Positions 25,757 through 37,900 of a DNA stretch of 64,000 nucleotides are shown here, piece by piece. Source of the DNA: Phallusia mammillata. Lineage: Eukaryota; Chordata; Ascidiacea; Phlebobranchia; Ascidiidae. The notes below the pieces were generated by a model that worked only from the letters and a program-made list of their open reading frames with translations, did no database searches and had not been told where the DNA came from. The DNA lies in contig QLIY01000031.1 of the NCBI GenBank assembly GCA_003260075.1, positions 235,652 to 299,651 of the forward strand, written 5' to 3'. The translations under genes and the position numbers were made by a program. Position 1 is the stretch's first letter; every line of letters begins with the position of its first letter.

Positions 25757-25793
25757 TTCAAATACGGTGCCGACTTTTCGATCGACCAATCAG
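25757..25793 (-). promoter_or_regulatory. CCAAT box plus CHR-like TTTGAA upstream of FOXM1
   Basis: On the FOXM1 strand, CTGATTGGT (inverted CCAAT, plus-strand ACCAATCAG at 25785-25793) is followed about 28 bp later by TTTGAA (plus-strand TTCAAA at 25757-25762). This NF-Y site plus cell-cycle homology region arrangement is known from G2/M promoters, including that of FOXM1 in mammals. It is about 850 bp from the FOXM1 ATG, so a non-coding first exon or a long 5' UTR would be needed. The surrounding 25.75-25.9 kb is more GC-rich than its flanks. Assignment is inference from spacing. Confidence 0.4.
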
Positions 25794-26386
25794 AGGCGAG
25801 CTCGTCAAGTGCACTTTGCGCAGTCTCTAGTGCGGAACTGGCGCAGCAATCTACTTTGCTCGATATCAAAGCCACTTCGCCGTTCTTTATGGTGGCAGCT
25901 GCTGCTTGAACATAAAGGGCAATGTCATGTAAAATAAAAATACAAATATTCATGCGGCGGACATGACAATTATGCCCGCGCCCTAGTTCCCTGCCACGAC
26001 CGCCTTGGGGGTCGTTGTTAGTTCCAACTTCACATGCAAGCTGCTAAGCAGACACGACGCAGTCGGTCGTAAAATGTGTACTGAGAATAAAATGTCAATA
26101 CATCAGGGAACAAAGATGTTTCTTGTAATCCAATAAAGCGCTCCGTAGGCGAGAAACAACTCTAGGTTTACGCATGGGTAGAGGTAGTGTTTTGTGCCGA
26201 TTAAGCGCCGTGCACTACTTGGATTATTTGAAGTCCCAATTGGGACTTGACCACAGCTTTCCCCGTCGAAATCAGTTATTTTCTTCGTGACAAAAAATTG
26301 TGAATTGCAAATTAGCTATTACCGCAGGTCAAGTTTAAGCTATAGTCACGGCCCTGCTTGCTAGTTTGGGCTAAAACCATTTATAG

Positions 26387-26650
26387 CGGTTCTTAACCGG
26401 TGGGAAATTTCCTATCAGTTGGTATTTATTTACATACAGAGGGCTAAATTGTTGTTTTAAGTTTATTCTTAAATCTGATAAGGTCAGAAATTTGATTATT
26501 TGGCCTCAAACATAAGCATTTTCATTGCAATAAGTCCATGATTGTAAATATAGGCGGCACAATACATTATTTTTAAACACACAGAGGGGGAATACAAACT
26601 TGAAAAATAAGTTTAGTGGGAAACCACACCAAAGAGGTTAAGAACCACTG
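26387..26650. mobile_element. Degenerate hAT MITE
   Basis: The left end CGGTTCTTAACCGGTGGG and right end AGAGGTTAAGAACCACTG are inverted copies of the common CAGTGGTTCTTAACC hAT end; the left end has lost a few bases. Flanking octamers ATTTATAG (26379-26386) and ATCTATAG (26651-26658) match at 7 of 8 positions. Confidence 0.75.
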
Positions 26651-27351
26651 ATCTATAGTCGTTCGCTAAATATCACCAGGCTGACTAAATTGGAGTGCTT
26701 TAAAAACTACTAAGTAAATTCATTCCATATTTATCATGTGACTTCAACGCACACATAAGTTTCCGAAGATTGCAGTTTCACAAGACACACAAAAGTTGCG
26801 CCGAAGGAATGTGTATTTCAAACACCACAAAGTCAATAAAGCGTTCCCCTTACAGGGCGAAATCGATACTAATTATTGCGAGAATCTGCAAAGGTATAAA
26901 TTAGCTACTTGTACACTCGGTAACAGTGCGCGGAGAGTAGGTCAAGCTGACACCGTAAAATTCAACAAACAAACATGTAACGTCAAGCAGGACAAGCTTT
27001 GAATAGAAGCGCGGCACAAGTATAACTGAAAAATACACCAAGCATATTGCTGGCAGCCATTAAATGCACACCCAAGGACCGCTACTGCTACTAGATCTGT
27101 ATTTATTATTTTGCAAAATGGCAAAAATGTATGAGTCATTTTCGGTTGGTAAGACGAAAGATTTGCAAAGTAGTTTTTCTCAAACGCAATTGTTTTTGTT
27201 CTTGAAGATAGTAGTTACACTTGAAAATACTTGTTGAGGAGACAGTGATAAATGATGACCTGAAGGACGAATAATTTTGTTCTTAAATATTTGAATTCGT
27301 GCGTGTCGTAACTTGAAAAGGAAGCATCTATACATACTTTAACGAAAAATA

Positions 27352-27529
27352 CAGTAAACCACGGTTAATCTGGACCCGTTTGGGCCAAAAGTTTGTTCGA
27401 ATTAGGAAAAGATCCGGTTTTACTGATGTCGATTAGTTCAAGCCTTACCAGTTACCACATCATATCATTTGCACCTCGAGTTTGTTTTTTCCGAATTAGG
27501 CGAAGATCCTGATTAACCGAGGTTTGCCG
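27352..27529. mobile_element. Pogo/Tigger-like MITE
   Basis: The left end CAGTAAACCACGGTTAATC and right end GATTAACCGAGGTTTGCCG are inverted repeats of the pogo/Tigger type. TA dinucleotides flank both sides, as expected for Tc1-mariner-class insertion. Internal GAATTAGG(A/C)(A/G)AAGATCC motifs occur on both halves. About 178 bp, non-autonomous. Confidence 0.78.
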
Positions 27530-28989
27530 TATTGATAATGCGTTACAACCGTACCTGTCGTACGAGGTTAAATCAGTCTCTAAAAAAACATAAATGCCGA
27601 AGCAAACTGATTTTCAATGTTGAAAATGCAGAGGTTTGTAGTACGTGAATTTCAGTGCGATGAAAGTCAGTTTAAAATCAACGAGGCGACGCAACTTGTC
27701 GCAAGCAAAAAATATCGTCAGTAGTTTCACATTTCAGCAAACTGAGACCGGTTCCAAAATTAAAATGCGTTGCTGCTATGCACGAAATCAGAAATTGTCC
27801 AGACAAGCCCTAGCTTATTATTAAACCTTTTGTAATGCTTACCGACGCACCAAATTTACATTGCCCTAAAGCTACGTTGTTAAATTTTAATATCCGGTAT
27901 GACGTTGGTAATGGGAATTTACGACCATAAGACCATGTACAAATTTCCCCTTCGCTGGTTTATGACCAAATTAACGCGAAAACCGGACTTGTCATGAGGA
28001 TACGATTTAAGCAATATAGAAACACAGTATGTGATGGTTGTAAAAAAATGGGTCAATTGGCTTCAAGACTGAGAAATTAACATTTTTGCTCTTTTGTTGA
28101 GGATATTTACGATCTGTTTGTGTTCCAAACAGCGCTATGTAGCACAAGAGGAACTGATTTTGACAATTAGATTTTCATAATATGTGTTACAAAATTATTT
28201 TTGTTACAAAATTATAACGATATTCTGTATCATTTCATACTAAGCATCTTTTCGGAGTTAATATAAAAATACCGTTTTAATCGGGAATTAAAATTGGCAC
28301 ACCGAGGTCAATTCACACGAGTTCAGAATTTTGTCAACCAAATGCCGCGAATGGGTGTGAATTTTCACTTATGACACATTTTCTAGTTTCATGGCGCATC
28401 GTTTACTTTACCCTATTGTTTGTTGGGGTTGTGTTAACTTAGCAGCAAGACATAAAAGGTACTTCCTATGGCTTGCTTTGGAAGAGTAGATAAGATTAAG
28501 ACAAAGATGTTCACCAAGCTCTCGTACACCAATGGTTAAAAACAAGCCGTTGAATAATAAAGCAGCAAATATTTGAATTCTTTTCAACAGACAATGCGAG
28601 CATACTTATCGACTGCCGTTGAAATTGAAGTATAGAGTTAAAGGAAAACCAATCTGAGTATTTTAAGATAAAAATGTGACATTTTCCACTTTAATGAGTT
28701 TATTTCGTAATACTACGCGGCCAGTCGGTCAAATGAACTGTATTTTAAAGAAAAGACAACGAAAAATTTTCAGTTTGGTTTTCCTTTAATCACTTGGCGC
28801 AAAATCTTAATCGTACAAAGTGATTGGAGGATATATTGTCTCTAGCGCTCCTGGCGTCTTTCTCAGGTGCAACTCATATCCGCCAGTGGGCGCCGTTCAA
28901 CCGTCAGCCGAAGTAGGTGGTTTCCCGCTTTCAAGACGCGTCACAGTGTAAGATAATAATTCCTTAGGAGGACGATAAAATGATTTGAG

Positions 28990-31900
28990 TCACTGCAGTG
29001 CGCCTTGCAGGATGTCAACCCACTGCTTTGCAGCCTCTTCTGTTTCAGCAATAAAATGGTACTGGCGCTTTGACACGCGAACCTGAAGGTAAAAAATAGA
29101 AGAATAGGTGCGGGTCAAAGCCAAATATTTGGTTGGGTTTCAAAGGAAATTAAATGTTATTGTTGCATGCTTTTCAAAACGAACTCTTGTACAGACTCAC
29201 CGGCACACAAAACTTCAAAGATAGCCTGTATTTTGTATAGATAATATTTAGAAGTAAACTAAATGTGTATTAGTTGGTTGTCAAACTTTGCGCGCTGATT
29301 TCAACAGTAAAAAGTTCAGTATAAGTCAAGTTTTTTAAAAAAGTTGCACTTTTAAACAAGGTGGGTAAATTTCTACAGAAAAAACATATGTTGTAGTTTT
29401 AAAGAGATGCTTTAAACAGAGTTGCTCGGCGACAAAGAAAAAAAACTGGCAAACACAAAAACCGTCACACAACATACGTATGATGAGAGTTTAGTTGAAT
29501 TTCGAGTACTAACCTCCAAAAAAGCGTTTTCGTCGACTTCTTTCGGAGCTCCTGAGATGGGGTCACTCAATTTGACCGACTCTAGGTCTTTCAAATCTAT
29601 TATGCTCTTGCAGACGTTATCGCCTTTATTCTCATATTGTCGGAGCTAAAAAGGAGAAATAAATGAATAAATTGTAAGGCGCACGAGAAAGGATTGCAAA
29701 TCCAAGTGCTTTAAATTGTAGGTCAACTTACGCTTTAAAAAATATTTTAGATGCAGGACAAAATTGTATAATGAATAGGTTTATCGTGCTGGCTGTAAAC
29801 AGGTTTTTATCTCTTATTGTTTTAGTCTTAAGTAAAAAAAAAGAGAAAAGGTCACGAAATGTTGTTATTAATTACTCTTATCAGATGGCACAATTCAATG
29901 CTATAATTTGGGTATAATGCGTACACACGAACTTCGATTATACATTTATATGATTAACAAAGCTCAGCCTTTTGTGACACATTACTACCGTACCTCGTGC
30001 TTTGTGGTGTCAAGTACAAAAAAACGCAGTTTCCAACCCTTGATCATTGCACCGCGTTTCCACAGGTTGCCCTCGAACGTTCGTACCTGGAAACAAACAA
30101 TATCTTTTAAAGTGGACTTAAATCTAACCAGGTGCTCTAAGTATTAAGTTATAACGCACTAAACGTTTTGTAAATGGCGTTGTATCACAATGACCAAGGG
30201 GCGATTGTACTATACCTATTGAGCTACAAAAACGGCTATGCAGCACATACCAGCTTCTAATTTACTTCGTGAAATTTCAGTTTAGCTTCCTGGGTTAACG
30301 TTTACGTCAATTGCTTGGGAGTTACAATAAACAACAACAGTTACTGTAACAAATACACGACAAAAGTACACAACTCTAATACCTCTTGTGTGTTGGCCTG
30401 AAACTGATCGTACAGTGAAGCTGTGTCGAATGCGTCTCTGCTGTTATGTGGTGTGAGAGTGTGTGCAATGTCTTCAAATCCAGTCTCCGACGAAACGCTT
30501 TCCTCACGAATTGCAGCCCTCTGTGCCGTTATAATAGGAACAATTTTCATTTAAAAATTCTCATAGAGCTTCTCAAGATTCGTTCAAAAATTTTACAAGA
30601 ACTCAAAAGTGAATGTTTCAAATTTTCACCTTGAAATTTTAAGTAACATAAATAACATTATCCAATTGAGGAGGCAAATTTGTTTTTTCACTCATCCTCA
30701 AATCTGTTTTTGCATTTGGTTAGAAGGTTAGTACAAATTACATTACCAAACCTTTTTGACATAAATTACTGTCCAACGTTAGTAAGGATCTTTGGTAATA
30801 ATAAGTAATATATAAATTTAATGCATACAAGTGGTTTGTAGAACTTTACCACACTAGACACTAAGCATTATAAAACTTTTCTTTCAAAAAAAAAAAATGT
30901 CGCTACATCGAAAACATTCCCAACATAGAAATAATAGCGAAAACAAATAGTACCATCAAAATCATAGGCAACGTCGCAAACCATGCCAACCAAAATGGGA
31001 CAAAAAACATTTCCATGCAACAATTTCCCAGGCGAATCACGGGACACAAAAACAAGCGGGATTTTGTAACTGAATTTCCAACGTAAACTTAGGTCATTCC
31101 CCCGGGCATATACGATTTCTATACCATGAGATAAGGAGATGCGGGTATTGCGCCGACAGCGGTGGTGGTCTTGCTTCGTCCACGTGGAATCAGAAACTGT
31201 TGCTGAGACTGAAGAACGTCCATACCCTGTTGATGACGTTTTGGACGGTTGAGTAGCAACAAACAGCGCATGCGCAATAAAAAGGCGGCAACGTTTGAAA
31301 TGAATAATCAAAGACGAAACGCATTTTTTCAGCGCCTTGTTTTGCATAAAGTCGGTTGAAATTGTGTTAATGTAAATTTAGGCAATAAATGTACACATTG
31401 TAGCGTATAGTGGTATGTATTTTTCTTTAATTTAGGCTGTGGGACTCAAATCGCTTGTTTGAGACTAACATTTACGGCTTTTCAAAAATCTGTTACTAGA
31501 CTTTTTACTATTTTATTTAATTTGAGGCAAAACTTCTAATTCAAAAACTTCAACTTTCCTAATACTGAAATAAACTGTTTCTAGCTGCAAATTTGCTCCA
31601 TTACTTTGCTTGGTTTGACAATATTTAAATATTTTCCCAAAAACGTAACCGTTCAAGAGTACGGCATTTTCTAAACTAAACTACACCTTTTTCTCATTTC
31701 ACTAGTTTAATTCCAAATATTACTTTGGCCTGTGTGGAAAACTAGGTTAATAGGTGTTGTTGCAATTCATGATCTAATCTTTGACTCTCAATCTAATTGC
31801 TCAAAACCTTTGCAAACATTTTTCTAAAGCAAATGTAGGCAACACAAAATATTTTACAGATGTAGATGTTAGTTGAACAAAAACAAACAAACAAAAATCA

Positions 31901-34900
31901 ACTTGGTCACTTGATAAATCGATTTTCAGAACAGGAATACCAGGCGGCAAAATAAATATATTTTTTTGGAAACCAAAACTGAACTGCACTACTTCAAAAT
32001 CAGCTGGATACATTTTTCAGCCTGTTTTTAACTAAATTTGCCGCCTGTTAATTTATTTTATTTTTGGAAAAAATCGTTGACATGTGTAAGATCTGATTGT
32101 TTGTGATTTTGCTGATCAGTTTGTGACTTTGCAATCTCAGGTTGCAACTTACGAAGAGAAAGTTTCTGCGAGTTCGCTGGAAACGCTTTGGAAAATAAAA
32201 AGTAAAAACATGTAACAGGTAACAACAAGAGGGTGAGATAAATATTCAGTGTAGTCCAATAAATACAGGAATCAAGGAATTACCGGGCGTATCAAAAACG
32301 AAAAAAGGCTTGAAAAGGTCAAAAATGTGGGCTAAATATTTTGAAAAAGTAAAAAATATGTTATACTCAAAGGTACATTCGTACAGAAATTGTCTGAGCT
32401 TTTTACAGATAAGTTTGGTTGCTTATACATGGTATGTCAGCACACTAGCAGCAGTCCATGTTTTTATAAGTGTTGTTGCACTAAGTAACATCAATCTAAT
32501 TCAATTTGAATAAAAACTGAAAAGAGAATTACGTATTTCGAAATTTTCGCATTAAGGTCAAAAAACACGGACTGATTTAAATATGCTGAAAGTTGAACCT
32601 GTTGTACGGGTTTATGGCCAAATTATTTCACAGCACTCTAGATTAAACCACGATAAAACTGAAAAGACACCGTGATTGATGAAGAGTAACACGGGATGAG
32701 ATCAACAACGTTTAGCGCTCTCTTATCAAAAACACACAACGCTACGTTAACGACTACACGGATCAAGTGCCACCTCAAAAAAGGTCAACAAGCACCAATC
32801 AAAGCACGCCACGTCACCGCAAACCGAACAATCCAAACCGGGGATTCAAAATTTCAGCGACACACTCGAATTGAAACCCCATTTAAACAGTTCAAAGCAC
32901 CACTGATAACACATTGTCTTAAATAACCTTACCTTGACAATAATGTCCTCTGTCTGCAAGGTGTGTAATGACCTGATATCCCGCTGCGCCCGTCTTGTTT
33001 TCTCAGTGATATCGCCCTGATTATTCGGTAAACACAGTTTTACGCGGTAAGTATGGGTGAGGGTGCGCCATGTCACGTAAACGTGATGAACACGTGTTTA
33101 TGACACAATGTGATGCTATTAGGGGTTAAACCAGGGCAGTTTGTGTTAAAGAGCCCTCTCTGTAGCAGATTATTCTTAAGTTATAACTTACATTGGATTG
33201 TTTTGTGAGCGGAAAGTTTTCCATTTAAACAAATAATTTGAAAGTGAACCGTTGAAAAAGAAAGACTGGTTTTTATGGTTCAAATTTTGTTAAAAAAACA
33301 CACAAGTGTTAGTTTCGAAAAAATAATAAGCATATACACGATACAATAATCTTTTGATAAGGACCTTTATGAGAAATATTGCTTGACCTTTTCGAAGCAG
33401 TATGACAATTAGGGACTGTTCCAACAGTTTTTGTCCGGTTCAGCTAAGGGTACGTGTTGAATTTCTCACAGACATAATGCTTGCTTTGTCAATATTTTCA
33501 ATTAGCTTTCGGAAATAGCGGTTTCAAAATGTGTCACGAAACTATGGTAAATATTTGTTTTCATGTTGAAATAATTCTGCTAAATTAAGGTCGCTTTTCG
33601 ACACAAACAAGGTTCAATTGTATCAAACAAAATGTAACTTACGGAAAGTTGGTGTGATGAAGTGTTCAAAGTTTTCCACGTATTTTGCCACGAGTCGTCA
33701 GTAGTCCCAAGCTCTTTGTTTAAGCGTTCGATTTGCTGAAGTAAAGTGCTACAACACAAACAAAATAATAAAAATTTACAACAAAAGCAATTTCCTTGAA
33801 TTTTGATCAACTATTGCCTATTTCTATCAACTTAAACGTGATTTGTAACGATAGACAACAGACATGATAACCATATTAACATTGCTCTGTTTAAAATAGG
33901 GTAAATTGGCAGTTAAAAACAATATTATAAGATAAAGCATTGATTTCACAATAGCTTATCATTTAAATAGAAATTATTGCCAATATGGTTTAAGATTATT
34001 TACAAACACTCTTATACTATTAAATAGCTTTTTATGTTCTCACCTGATATAGTCGGGCTGGGCGTCTCTCGTGTTGTCATAACAACCATTAATTACGCGC
34101 CGGGCGGTCGCCCCTCCCCAAACTTCACTTGTCTGAATTAAAAGGGACTAAGTTTTACGAAGACAGACACGTTTTTTAAAAGCATTCACGCCAGCCAGCC
34201 ATTACGGCACATTCAATTTGGTCTGCCAAGCACTCCCACATAGCAAGGCATGGGCTAGAAAAAAACAAGCCTACGGTGGGATTCGAACCCACGAAATGCT
34301 TCCCGTCCTATGTTTCATTAAGTTCCTAATAAACATCCTATTCAGTTTGTTTTTGTACAAAATTTTATGTATTATAGTTTTACGAAAGTTTGAAACACTG
34401 CCATAGAAAACAGGATTCGATATTGTCTGTGTGCTTACCATAAACCGGTGATCCTTACACTTTTTGAGTATCAGTCACGTGAATAACTCTACATTACCGA
34501 AAAAAAACGCAAAAAGCAGTAATTTTCAACTTTAATGTGATGTCTGAAAGTGTTTCGGTAACAAAAAACGAAAAAAAATTCTAAAATTATAATTTACTTA
34601 TGTATTTTGCCATTAGGCCCCAAAACACGAAAAAAGAAACGAATACTTCGCGACACTGCCGCAAATCAAAGATTGAGAATTTATATCATGCACACATTTA
34701 CCCACCTCAGTTGCTTCTTGTTCGTTGTGGCTGGTACCGCTATTGAGCTCTCCCATCAAACCATCGTAAGTTGGTCCTTCACTTAAGGACTCGCACAAGT
34801 AGTAGGGCCAGATCTTTAACCGACTTGCCGCACTTACAGGTCTCAAAACCTGAAATATTTAAAAACCTACATTAAAACCCTGAAGGTATATTAAGAGAGA

Positions 34901-37900
34901 CACATGTTAAAAATGAAGATATGGTCAGTTGGCCACTAAAAAGTATGAATTCTCTATTTGGTTTGTAAACGTGAATACGTGAAAATCACATATTAGCAAT
35001 AATTAGTGAGGCTTAAGTTCGCCCTGTTAACTCATTGTTTGGAAACATTAGGGGTCTTGTCCACCGGGCGGCCCCTACTATTTTTTAATACATTGAACAA
35101 ATATGAATTTCTTTTGTCCCGTGTCTTAAAACTAAAAAAATAAGTTGTATTTTCACAAAATAAAATTGTGGCTATTGTTTCGTAAATGAAGTCTAATGTA
35201 CAATATCGCAATCCACTTCCGAAAGTGAGCCCTAGTTCTATTGCTGAACAAAGCACTTTAATCACAAAAGCAACAGTTGCATCTGCAACCCATTCAACTG
35301 AAGCAAACATAACACACCATTGCGAAATGTTAGACCACACAAACCTGGTTGAAAGGCTGATCAGGACAGAACAATGGATTGAGGAAAACTGGAGAACGTT
35401 TGTTGCAACAATCAATGTATTTCCATAATGATTTAATCAGTCGATCTCCACGAACTGACTCTAAACACCAAAACAAAATCTTGTATGTCCAAGTGTGCGA
35501 AACATTTATGAATATTTGAATACTTTCAAAGCAAAAAGTTTGTGTCATTTTTAGTTTTTAACACTCAGTTTAGCCAATTACGCAGAGTAAATGCTAAGTT
35601 GTAGCATTAATGAGTTTCAGTAGAATAAAACACGGAAACGAAAAAAGTAGCAATTTTATAGCGGGCTGTGAAGCACAAATGTCATGTAATACAAATATAT
35701 TCAACAAGTGGTTCTGTCAAAAGAAAAACTGACACTCGCGCAAGAACTAATCTTTAGTCGAGTCACAAGTACTCACCAGCTGAAGAAATAGAGCTCGTCG
35801 AAGTAAGAGAATGTCGACCGGGTGATCTGGAACTCCGTGACTCGTTTTTATCGAATAAGATACCCGCTTCAAGTCGCTCGTAATCAGAGTCGAGTAGAAA
35901 GGTCGTAAATCGGTTCGACACCGAATGGTAAGCGAGTACTTCCAAAAAAGTCGAATTGAACTCGAACGACATTGGAAATTGGGCAAAAACCTGACAAAGT
36001 TAATTTATTTCAAGTTTAATGTTAGTTATTCCTGTGGTATTAAAGAGGTTTAAAAGCGGGTTTATTGATGAATCGAGAACCAGCTTGTGAATACAAGTGT
36101 TGCAAAACCGCTTTTACTAAAGTTTTCGGCGTTTGTGCACTGGACCTAATCAGAAACAAAATTTTAATGATATTTTTTATAATCAAGTTTATCTAAACTG
36201 TTACAAAAACCAAAAAAATAATGACAACCTGTTAGTTAAAAACAGCAAATTGCTATTTGAATTTGTTTTCGCATTGTTTTTAACGTAAAGCTTTGGACTT
36301 TGGTAAATATTTTTTGTAGTTGTTGTGATGGTTCAACATACAAGAAGATCAAACCTGATAAACGGCGTCAAGAAATTGTAGGAAGACTGGAGTGAAGCCG
36401 CTTGACTCGATGTCGTTAAACCTGTTTCTGTGACTAAATCTGTGACCGAATGATAACCACTCTTTCTCCACCAGAACCTGGAAACCTTCGATCGTCCTGC
36501 ACAAGAGAAATAAAACCATAAGATGACAAAAAGTCCTATCAGCCAAAAATGTCATTGCTGATACTAAATGAATATAGGGAAATTTCCAAGTCAGTCGTGC
36601 ACGCTTTTTGAGAACTGTTCGTGTGATATGACATAATACACATATACAACGTAACAGTAGTTTAGACATTGGAAAATGTTCTCAGTGTTTACCTCTCCAA
36701 AGAAATATTTACTTAGAAGTTGCGTTAGCATAGCAACACTCGAAAGTTACAAGATTAAATGTTTTGTAATTTTCGTGTCGCAAAATATATGACGGTTGCT
36801 CAGTGACAAACCAAGCTGCATCTTATTACTATTTATTGTTTGTTGTTTGTTGTTGTTTTTACGCCTTGAGTGGATCACAATTCAAATTACCTGTAGTAGG
36901 GGTCTAATAGAAGCTGAGCAATTGACGAAATCTGCGGTACCGAATCGCAACCATCGTCAATCGCCAGAATCACAGAAGCTCCACGAATGTCCATCACATC
37001 GACCACCACACCAGATGCACGAAGAAGCATTGATACCTTGAAGATATTAATAAGGGTTTACGCTGTACATTGTCTATTTATTAAACCACGTATATATTTA
37101 CGTAGACGGTTCAGTTTGTTGCTGAATTGCCCGACCCACAAGTACCAATACAAACTTTTAATCCACCAAACACAGAAACCAACGGTTAACTGGTCAATTA
37201 ATTAGGCAAGCAAACATCTAGCTCTGCCAATCACCATTTTATTCGCTTTTTGGGTTACCTCAACAATTACTGACAACCAGCAAACAAAAATACCAACATG
37301 AAGTATTAACCAACCCAATTACCAGGCTAACAGCACAATCAACCAGTTAACAGACATTTATTTGAAAAAAATATATTCTGTTTGGCTAGACGTTAACATA
37401 GCTAACCGACCAAGCTTTTCAAACGATCGATTATCAAACAACTAATTCACAAACCAGCAAACACAGGCACCTATAATAATATTTATCCAACCAAACACAA
37501 GGTTAGACCAACCAACAAGGTTTTCAAGCAACCGATTAGCAAAGCCAAAACACAAGGTTTAACCAATCAATCAAGTAATCCAACATGAAACTTTCAGGTC
37601 CGCTGGTGCAACGAATTAACCAACCACCATGTTATTTGATTAACCAACTAGTCATGGTATTAACTAAAAACAGTGGCTTTACCAAGAACGCTCCTTGACA
37701 TTGACATATAATACCTGTAAATGTTGCCACCAACCTACTGTGGACATTGAAAAAGCAGAATAAAAACCATACTTTAAAAATAATATCAATAGCACACAAG
37801 CCAATAAAAACAACCAAACAAATCACCAAGCAGTCAAGAAACCAACCTGTTCAAGCCAGCCACTATCTTGAACGCCTTTCAGGTAACCGTTAGTAGCGTC

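Larger units (their letters stand above)
24912..28989. other. Intergenic: FOXM1 5' side to SBF 3' side
   Basis: No gene was recognised. The interval includes the probable FOXM1 promoter (25.75-26.1 kb), a hAT MITE (26387-26650) and a pogo-like MITE (27352-27529). It also includes the SBF 3' flank with a minus-strand AATAAA at 28699-28704. FOXM1 and SBF lie head-to-tail on the minus strand. Confidence 0.6.

Noticed and set aside
30868..31347. Long 159-codon minus-strand ORF
   Set aside because: The frame lacks homology and the local candidate exon reads in a different frame. It is probably a chance ORF in an SBF intron.
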